Source: Panax quinquefolius (lineage: Eukaryota; Streptophyta; Magnoliopsida; Apiales; Araliaceae). Taken from it: a stretch of 64,000 nucleotides of DNA. The notes below the pieces were generated by a model, which saw only the letters and a list, made by a program, of their open reading frames with translations, had not been told where the DNA came from and ran no database searches. Of the stretch, positions 56,879-64,000 are shown in pieces. Every line of letters starts with the position of its first letter. Position 1 is the first letter of the stretch. The position numbers were made by a program, and so were the translations under genes. Location of the stretch: assembly GCA_020205615.1 (NCBI GenBank), contig CM035168.1, forward strand, positions 5,150,237 through 5,214,236. Direction: 5' to 3'.

Positions 56879-57690
56879 CTGAGAAGAAAAATGGAACAAA
56901 AAGGAAAAGGGTGAGCTCAACTAGCCCAGTAAAGAATATTATGACTAAGATAACATAGAACAAATTATCGTTAGTCCTCAACAGGGAAAAAAATCTGATA
57001 GAATACAATAGACAACAAGTTTTAAATCAATATTCGCAGCGAAAATAATAATTCATTAGAAGAGTTACGTAGAGAATGAAATCTACTTTCTTCTATGAAT
57101 TTAAAAGTTTATCATCAATATTTTATCCATGTAACATCAATCAATACACATTTTGAATCAAATATTCATCTTTGCACTACATGCCTAAGATATTCATCAG
57201 TTGGTCATTTTCATCTCAACACCTGTACATCTTTACACTACGGGCCAAAGATATTTCTAAGAAAATCAACCATCTTTGCACTAAAGGCCAAAGATATTCA
57301 GTAATATCATCATTTAGGACTGAGGATGATGAAAAATATTTCAAAGAAAACGAATCCAGTGAAACAAAAGAACAAACAATAAGGATTCGTACTTTAAACA
57401 GTCCAAGTTCAAAAATACTTCATAAATAACCATAGTGAAGTAAAATTCAAAAAAGATCAAAACATGGATACAATCAAAGCTAATATCCATAATAGATATT
57501 TTGGACAAAAAATGAAAATTTAATTTTTCTGTGAATAGTGTAAATGATAAGTATATAGTCTTGATATCGTGAATAAGAACCCTAGACAACTAAAAGACAA
57601 GAATTTTACAAGAAAAATCTTACCAATATTTTGGCATAATGATATTGAAAGAAATAATATCATTTATAAAAAAAAACTAACATCCCTTAC
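56879..57690 (-). other. Putative LTR intron, Gypsy-5
   Basis: On the minus strand, donor TCGAG|GTAAGGG at 57690 and acceptor ATTTTTCTTCTCAG|GAGG ending at 56879; 812 bp. The region between holds the hairpin array. Confidence 0.5.
57160..57305 (-). repeat. Hairpin minisatellite, Gypsy-5 LTR
   Basis: Units CATCTTTGCACTAC...CCAAAGAT on the plus strand, three to four copies with drift. Confidence 0.8.
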
Positions 57691-57866
57691 CTCGAAAAAG
57701 ACAAGATTTCGACCGAATACTTTGGATATAGTCTTTGAAGGAAATTGCACCGTATAGCAACATTCAAAGTATCAAAATATTCACAAGAATACGCTCGATA
57801 ATACAGAGAGAGAAAGAGAGAGAAAACTTATTTCTGGTGTGATTTTTAATTCTAACCTAAGCACCC

Positions 57867-57874
57867 TATTTATA
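57867..57874 (-). promoter_or_regulatory. TATA box of Gypsy-5 3' LTR
   Basis: TATTTATA on the plus strand in GCACCCTATTTATAGG. Confidence 0.72.
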
Positions 57875-59218
57875 GGAAAATGCTTAGAACACCAAAGCAG
57901 AAAATTTAATAATAATAATATATTTATAAAAATTATTTACGCCCACCTCTTTGACAACTGAATTCAACATGTTTACAATACCAATGGGGCCCACCAAATG
58001 ACAAAAAATGTTTTTATTAAAAAAAATATTTAAAACTTCAAAAATCAATTATTTTGGAACTTCGGAACTTCAATAATTCATAATAAATAGCCCTTTTATC
58101 AGACAAATTCGAACCTTATGTCCATTCCATAGAAAATTCCATTCTCTATAACTTTGTAAGTTTAAGTTTTTCCAAATTCCAAGCAGAAATTGGCCGAAAT
58201 CCACATACGTACGATTTTACAGGCTATAATCAAATTTTAGTCAAGAAATGGGGTCCACAAACATGAAAAACATGTTTTAAATATTTTTAGTAACAAAAAT
58301 ACTCTTTCTCCTCATATATTCATATATCCCACATTCATTGTAAAAATATCACTATTATTATATTATTATAATATAATAATATATTTAAATGAATTATTTT
58401 ATCAGAAAAAGATAAAATAACAATTTTCAACAATTGTCACATTAAAAATTTTCTCCATCTATATCCACATAAAATGAATATTTTTCTTATCATATAAATT
58501 AATAATTAATTATTCACAAATATTACGAAATCACAATATCGTATAACCAGGTAGCTCCTGGAAAGAGGGGGCTTTCCAATAAGGATTTCTCCTTCTTTGG
58601 CGCGCAATTAGGTGACCAAACCTCTTCTTAGATGTAACTTTCTAGACATTACCAATATTGCTATCTAATAATATTATTCAAATAATATGAATTATTGACT
58701 TAGATAATGGAAAATCTTTGTGTAATGACAATTATTGAAACAACAATAATATAAAATATCAACGCAAAGAATTATTGAATCAATAAAATAAAATATTGAA
58801 TAAGAATTACTCGTAACAATTATTGAGTAGTGCCTTCGTGATGCGTAAGAATCAATAATTTGTGCAATACCGTGTCTTCTTGTGTTTTAACCACCGAGTA
58901 TTTCAACAAAGATAATCTGTGAATAACTACATCGTTATTTATAAACAACTTATACTTGTCATTTTTTTCATCCAATCGCTTTCCGTTATGGGGCCCACAC
59001 AAGGCTGCGTCGTCGTACGAATATTCCTCGACAGTAAGAATATTCCATGACCAAACGAATATTCCTCGACAACAATGAATATTTTATAACCACTTGCTTA
59101 TTTAAAATATTTGCGCATTTTACCCATAACTAACCACATTAATCAAATCAACCCTTACTATATCAAAATAATAAATAGAGGAAATTTAATTTCATTTATA
59201 ATAAGTTGGGGTCTTACA

Positions 59219-59229
59219 AACTCCCCTCC
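59219..59229 (-). other. Gypsy-5 polypurine tract
   Basis: Minus strand GGAGGGGAGTT between the pol stop (59232-59230) and the LTR. Confidence 0.9.
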
Positions 59230-60911
59230 TTATGAAATTTTGTCCTCGAAATTGACGTACGTACCTGGTGTTTCGAAAAGGTGAGGATACCTCGCTTTCA
59301 TTTCCATTTCCAACTCCCAGGTTATTTCCTCAATAGCATGGTTCCTCCATAAAACTTTGACTTGTGGTATGACCTTTGTGCGAAGGACATGCTCCTTTCT
59401 ATCCAAGATCTTGACAGGTACCTCTTCATACGTTAAGTCTTCGGCTATCTCGTCCGATTCTAACTCAATAATGTGATTCGGGTCTTTCACATATTTACGT
59501 AGCACATATATGTGAAAAACATTATGAACACGAGATATAATTGAAGGTAATGCGAGTCTATAGGACACATTTCCTACCCGGTCAAGAATCTGAAATGGAC
59601 CAATAAATCATGGATAGAGCTTTCCTCTCTTCCCAAATCTTGTAACTCCTTTCCTTGGAGCCACACGCAACAATACATGATCCCCAATACTAAATTCCAC
59701 GTCCTTTCGATGAAGATCCGCATAACTCTTTTGTCGATCCTGTGCCATTTGTATACGTTGTCGAATCATTTGGATCTTTTCTATAGTCATACGTACCAAC
59801 TCTGGTCCCAACAATGTTGCTTCACCCACCTCGTCCCAACATACTGGAGAGCACACTTTCGTCCATACAATGCTTCAAATGGAGCCACACCTATACTTGC
59901 TTGATAACTGTTGTTGTAGGAGAATTCCACGAATGGTAAATACTTATCCCAACTCCCTTTTAAGTCTAGGACACAGAGTCTTAATAGATCCTCAAGAGTT
60001 TGAATAGTCCTCTCTGATTGTCCGTCCGTTTGAGGATGGTATGCCGAACTGAATCGTAAATCCGTGCCCAGAGCTTTTTGCAAGCTAACCCAAAATCGTG
60101 ATGTGAATCTTGGGTCACGATCTGAAACTATGGATACTGGCATGCCATGCAATCTCACAATCTCATTTACATACATACGAGCAAGACGTTCAAGGGAATA
60201 AGTCTCCCGTATAGGCAAGAAATGACAAGACTTGGTTAATCTATCAATAATAACCCAAATAACATTTATGCCTTGAGAAACCGTGGGAAGACCCGTAATG
60301 AAATCCATGGTAATGTGTTCCCACTTCCATTTTGGAATCTCAAGTGGTTGCAAAGGACCCTTAGGCACTTGATGTTCCGCCTTTACACGTTGACAAGTTA
60401 AACACCTCGAGATAAACTTTGCAATCTCTCTCTTCATATTGTTCAACCAAAATGTATATCAAAGATCACGATACCTTTTGGTACTTCCACGATGGATTGC
60501 AAACGGTGTATTGTGTGCCTCCATCATGATCTTGTTCTTTAAATCAGAGTCGTTAGGAACACAAAGTCTGGAGTGGACTCGAAGTATTCCTTCTTCATCG
60601 ATTCTTACTTCTGGAATAACATCTTCTTGTACTTTCTTCTTCATACGCATCAGCTCCGGGTCTGTGGCTTGAGCAACTTTAACTTTTTCGATTAAAGTCG
60701 GTTCTATGCGTATACTTGACATCATCGCATGGGTCCCCAGAGTCTTGAATTCTATCTTCATCTTTTGTAAATCACACAAAATGGGCCTTTGTGTTGACAA
60801 CATCGCACTCGTTCCCGCATATGATCTTCTACTCAACGCGTCAGCTACCACGTTCATTTTTCCAGGATGGTATTGAATGGTGTGGTCGTAATTTTCAACA
60901 GCTCGAGCCAA
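59230..60911 (-). pseudogene. Gypsy-5 pol: RNase H end, integrase and chromodomain
   Basis: From 60911 the RNase H tail ([20 protein letters not shown]) leads into the integrase zinc finger ([15 protein letters not shown]), then the core with Asp in TMDFITGLP, Asp at 60122-60120 (SDRDPRF) and Glu at 60014-60012, spaced as D35E. Next are GDHVLLRVAP, ILDRVGNVSYRLALP and the chromodomain VPVKILDRKEHVLRTKVI...VLWRNHAIEEITWEL. Damage is limited: one-base deletions near 60893 and 59850, and stops from CGA to TGA near 60470 and 59607. It is the best integrase in the window. Confidence 0.93.
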
Positions 60912-62040
60912 CGTCGTTGCCGCATGTTGAGTTCCTTTTGGGTGAAGAAATATTTGAGGCTTTTATGATCGGAATATATCTCCACTTTCTCCCCATATAG
61001 ATAGTGTCTCTAGATCTTTAGCGCGAAAACGACTGCCGCCAACTCTAGATCATGAGTAGGATAATTCCTCTCATATTCTTTAAGTTGTCGTGAGGCATAG
61101 GCTATGACTTTCCTATGTTGCATGAGAACACATCCTAACCCTTTGCCTGAAGCATCGCTGTAGATAACAAATCCATCCGAACCAGACGGTATTATCAGAA
61201 CAGGTGCCAAAATGAGTCTCCTATTGAGCTCTTGAAAACTCTTCTCACATTCCTCGCTCCATACGAATTTTGTATCTTTTCGAGTTAGCTGAGTTAGCGG
61301 AGTAGCTATTCGAGAAAATCCTTCCATGAATCTCCGATAATAACCAGCTAAGCCTAGAAAGCTACGACTTGGCCATCGACTTGGTTGCTCCCAACTTTGT
61401 ATTGCTTCAATCTTCGCCGGGTCAACAGATACTCCATGTTTTGACACTACGTGCCCAAGGAATGCTACTTCCTCAAGCCAGAACTCGCATTTCTTCAACT
61501 TGGCATACAACTTGTTTTCACGAAGCCTTTGGAGTACCAGCTTCAAATGGTGCTCATTATCTTCACGACTTTTGGAATATATGAGGATGTCATCAATAAA
61601 GACCACAACGAATTGATCCAAATATTCCTTGAATACTCGGTTCATCATATCCATGAAAGACGCAGGAGCATTAGTCAATCCAAAAGACATGACCAAGAAT
61701 TCATAATGCCCGTACTGAGTTCTGAAGGCAGTCTTTGGGATATCCTAAGTTCTAATCTTCAGCTAATGATATCTAGAACGAAGATCGATCTTTGAAAAGA
61801 ATTGTGCTCCTTGTAACTGGTCAAACAGGTCATCAATGCGAGGTAGGGGATACCTATTCTTGATAGTGACATGCTTTAATTCCCGGTAGTCGATACAAAG
61901 TCGCATACTCCCGTCTTTCTTCTTTACAAATAAAACAGGAGCACCCCAAGGAGATGTACTAGGATGAATGAAACTGATGTCCAACAACTCTTGTAGTTGG
62001 AACTTTAACTCCTGAAGTTCAATAGGAGCCATTCGATATG
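60912..62040 (-). pseudogene. Gypsy-5 pol: reverse transcriptase and RNase H
   Basis: Minus strand from [20 protein letters not shown] through [60 protein letters not shown] and the catalytic FIDD (plus 61600-61589), then the RT connection domain and RNase H ([35 protein letters not shown]). The frame is continuous from 62032 to about 60895, broken only by stops: two TAG near 61762 and 61744, and a TGG-to-TAG at about 61010. Catalytic residues are present. Confidence 0.93.
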
Positions 62041-62671
62041 GGGTTTTAGAAATGGGCTTTGTACCAGGTTCAAGATCAATAAAGAATTAAACTTCACGTT
62101 CTGGGGGTAGACCGGGAAGTTCTTCAGGAAATACGTCAGGAAATTTACTAACAACAAGAATATTATTCAAATCTAACGTGTCTTTATTCAAATCCATAAC
62201 ATGGGCTAAGAAAGCTTGACATCCGTTTTTTAATAAACGAATAGCTTTATGACTTTATATGACAGTGATTGATTTTAGTGGCTTAGTTGCTTGAATTCAT
62301 ACAACAGGTTGGTTAGGAATATGAAAACTAACAACCTTACGAAAACAATCAATTTTGGCATGATGAGTAGTTAACCAATCAATCCCTAAAATCACATCAA
62401 AAGCAAGTATCTTTAAAGAGATAAGGTCAACAGGTAATGTGATGGTGCCAACTTGGATCAAATAAGATTTATAAACAGTGGATGTAATGGAAGTTTCTCC
62501 TAACGAAGTCTCCACAGATAAGTCAAAGTCTAATTTCTCCGGAGTTAAGTTTAAACGTTGAGCACAAGCAGGAGAGATAAATGAATGGGTAGCACCGGTA
62601 TCTAGTAAGGTATAAACTTCGCAAGAATTTATGATTAGCTTACCCGTGATCACCTCATTTGGGTTTCTTGC
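62041..62671 (-). pseudogene. Gypsy-5 pol: aspartic protease and linker
   Basis: Minus strand from 62671: ARNPNEVITGKLIINSCEVY, then the catalytic LLDTGATHSF (Asp codon 62602-62600), FDLSVETSLGE, and the flap-side DVILGIDWLTTHHAKIDCF. The linker runs [29 protein letters not shown], to MAPIEL. Stops: CGA to TGA at about 62295, another near 62255, and one near 62090. Gag is absent because Gypsy-6 is inserted just upstream; it should be found beyond the window. An apparent start inside the neighbouring LTR (MFLYIVFGD) is accidental read-through. Confidence 0.93.
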
Positions 62672-62951
62672 TGTGACGCCCCCAAAATAGGTATACAACA
62701 CCCATTTTGAGTCGCCAAATACAATGTACAGAAACAACTACAACTTTATTAATATAATTGTCGTGCAAAATACGACAACACGTAAACTGGGAGTTTAAAA
62801 ACAAATATTGTCTTCTAGACAATATCAACACTCAAATAAGTCCTCATTACAATTATTGATACACTATTTTACAAAATAGTGACGACTACTAAAATGACTT
62901 TCTAGAACCTTCATTCCATACCCCGACTAGTACTCACTACATTCTCGCCTC

Positions 62952-63730
62952 CTGAGAAGAAAAATGGAACAAAAAGGAAAAGGGTGAGCTCAACTAGCCC
63001 AGTAAAGAATATTATGACTAAGATAATATAGAATAAATTATCGTTAGTCTTCAACAGGGAAAATCTGATAGAATTTAATAGACAACAAGTTTCAAATCAA
63101 TATTCGCAGCGAAAATAATAATTCATAGAAGAGTTATGTAGAGAATGAAATCTACTATTATCTATGAATTTAAAAGTCTATCATCAATATTTTATCCCTG
63201 TAACATCAATCAATAAACATCTTGAATCAAGTATTCATCTTTGCACTATAGGCCAAAGATATTCAACAGTTGGTCATGTTCATCTCAACACCTGTACATC
63301 TTTGCACTACGGGCCAAAGATATTTAACAAAAAATCATTAATCGTTGTACTACAAGCCAAAGATATTCAGTAATAGCATCATTTAGGACTGAGGATGATG
63401 AAAAATATTTTAAAGAAAACGAATCCAGTGAAACAAAAGAACAAATATTAAGGATTCATACTTTAAATATCAAAAATACTTCGTAAATAATCATAGTGAA
63501 GTAAAATTCAAGAATGATCAAAACATGGATACAATCAAAGCTAGTATCCATAATAGATATTTTGGACAAAAAACAAAAATTTAATTTTTCTATGAATAGT
63601 GCCGTGATCGTGAATAGTAACTTTACACTAAAAAAAGACAAGAATTTCATGAGAAAAATCTTACCAATATTTTGGCATAATGATATTGAAAGAAATAATA
63701 TCATTTATATAAAAAAATAACATCCCTTAC
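62952..63730 (-). other. Putative LTR intron, Gypsy-6
   Basis: Same donor and acceptor words as Gypsy-5 (TCGAG|GTAAGGG and TTCTTCTCAG|GAGG), 779 bp apart. Confidence 0.5.
63235..63375 (-). repeat. Hairpin minisatellite, Gypsy-6 LTR
   Basis: Plus-strand units CATCTTTGCACTATAGGCCA and CATCTTTGCACTACGGGCCA, each followed by AAGATATT; three units. Confidence 0.85.
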
Positions 63731-63896
63731 CTCGAAAAGACAAGATTTTACGATTGGAATCTTCGGATATAGTCTTTGAAGGAACTTGCCGTATATAAAC
63801 ACTCAAAGTATCAAAATACTCACAAGAATACGCCGATAATATGGAGAGAGAAGATTTCAGTTTCTGGTGTGATTTTCAATTCTAACCTAAGCACCC

Positions 63897-63904
63897 TATT
63901 TATA
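63897..63904 (-). promoter_or_regulatory. TATA box of Gypsy-6 LTR
   Basis: TATTTATA on the plus strand, identical context to Gypsy-5. Confidence 0.72.
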
Positions 63905-64000
63905 GGAAAATGCTTAGAATACCAAAGCAGAAAATGTAATAAAATAATATATTTATAAAAATAATTCTCGCCCACCACTTGACAAACTGATTTCAGAATG

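Larger units (their letters stand above)
56599..59218 (-). mobile_element. Gypsy-5 3' LTR
   Basis: Minus strand; plus-strand ends TGTGACGCCCC at 56599 and GGGGTCTTACA at 59218; 2620 bp. It has a minus-strand TATA box (57867-57874), a donor-like GAG|GTAAGG at 57690, an acceptor CAG at 56881-56879 and a hairpin array (57160-57305). Same subfamily as Gypsy-1 and solo LTR-1. Inserted in the Gypsy-4 3' LTR in opposite orientation. Confidence 0.93.
62672..64000 (-). mobile_element. Gypsy-6 LTR, right-hand part (3' or solo LTR)
   Basis: The plus strand starts TGTGACGCCCCCAAAATAGG, the minus-strand LTR terminus, directly against the Gypsy-5 gag/protease boundary. CTTGC at 62667-62671 should be its target duplication. 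It carries an acceptor-like CAG (62954-62952), hairpin array (63235-63375), donor GAG|GTAAGG (63730) and TATA box (63897-63904). The rest is beyond the window. Confidence 0.92.

Noticed and set aside
62297..62737. Protein starting MFLYIVFGDSKW fused to protease
   Set aside because: The first 22 or so codons read through the end of the Gypsy-6 LTR; the true protease frame begins at the LTR joint and its natural N-terminus lies in gag.

Overview
This window is plant heterochromatin made almost entirely of transposable elements; I see no host gene, tRNA or rRNA. The dominant family is a Ty3/Gypsy chromovirus. Its pol runs protease, reverse transcriptase, RNase H, integrase and then a C-terminal chromodomain, as in the plant Tekay/Del clade. 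Its LTRs are about 2.6-2.9 kb (one up to 3.7 kb); they start TGTAAGACCCC or TGTGAGACCCC and end GGGGGCGTCACA. The primer-binding sites match initiator-Met tRNA and the polypurine tract is GAAGGGGAGGT. A flowering plant, probably a eudicot, is my inference from these families; the species cannot be named.

Layout. The window is a set of concentric insertions, most of them provable from perfect 5-bp (LTR elements) or 8-bp (hAT) target-site duplications (TSDs). Gypsy-4 (pol 53003-54298, 3' LTR 54310-56598) is the outermost shell on the + strand. Gypsy-3 (pol 16561-17960 and 36322-36854; 3' LTR in pieces 36866-53002) sits in the Gypsy-4 integrase. Gypsy-2 (pol 1338-4021; 3' LTR 4033-6255 and 16399-16560) sits in the Gypsy-3 RNase H. 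Gypsy-1 (LTR 1-1337) sits in the Gypsy-2 reverse transcriptase. Gypsy-7 (6256-16398) is the only element with both LTRs, PBS, gag, all pol domains and PPT, and lies inside the Gypsy-2 3' LTR. A minus-strand Ty1/copia element (17961-36321, TSD CCGGC) interrupts the Gypsy-3 integrase. The copia leader holds two solo gypsy LTRs (23468-26042 minus; 26229-34268 plus, TSD TGCTC). The second of these carries a hAT element (27428-32517, TSD ACTGAAAC), which in turn carries another solo LTR (27479-31151, TSD GGACC): six nesting levels.

The Gypsy-3 3' LTR is split by solo LTR-1 (38304-49107, TSD TATTT), which contains Gypsy-8 (40141-48152, TSD TATCT), and by solo LTR-4 (49962-52735, TSD CGGGA). Gypsy-8 has two LTRs but only a chimeric non-coding interior. 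From 56599 to the end lies a minus-strand element, Gypsy-5, with the best-preserved pol (59230-62671). It is interrupted next to its protease by the LTR of Gypsy-6 (62672-64000).

Unexpected structure. (1) The LTRs carry arrays of a short hairpin whose stem bases covary while the loop GGCCCGTAGTG is kept. (2) Conserved splice-like signals, AG|GTAAGG just after the TATA box and a pyrimidine tract with CAG near the LTR end, bracket these arrays and suggest an intron inside the LTR. (3) Gypsy-7 and Gypsy-8 show systematic corruption of CTG/CAG triplets that looks technical (methylation-linked base-calling error), so Gypsy-7 may be more intact than it reads. (4) Gypsy-8 is a chimeric non-autonomous element sharing two unknown segments with solo LTR-3.
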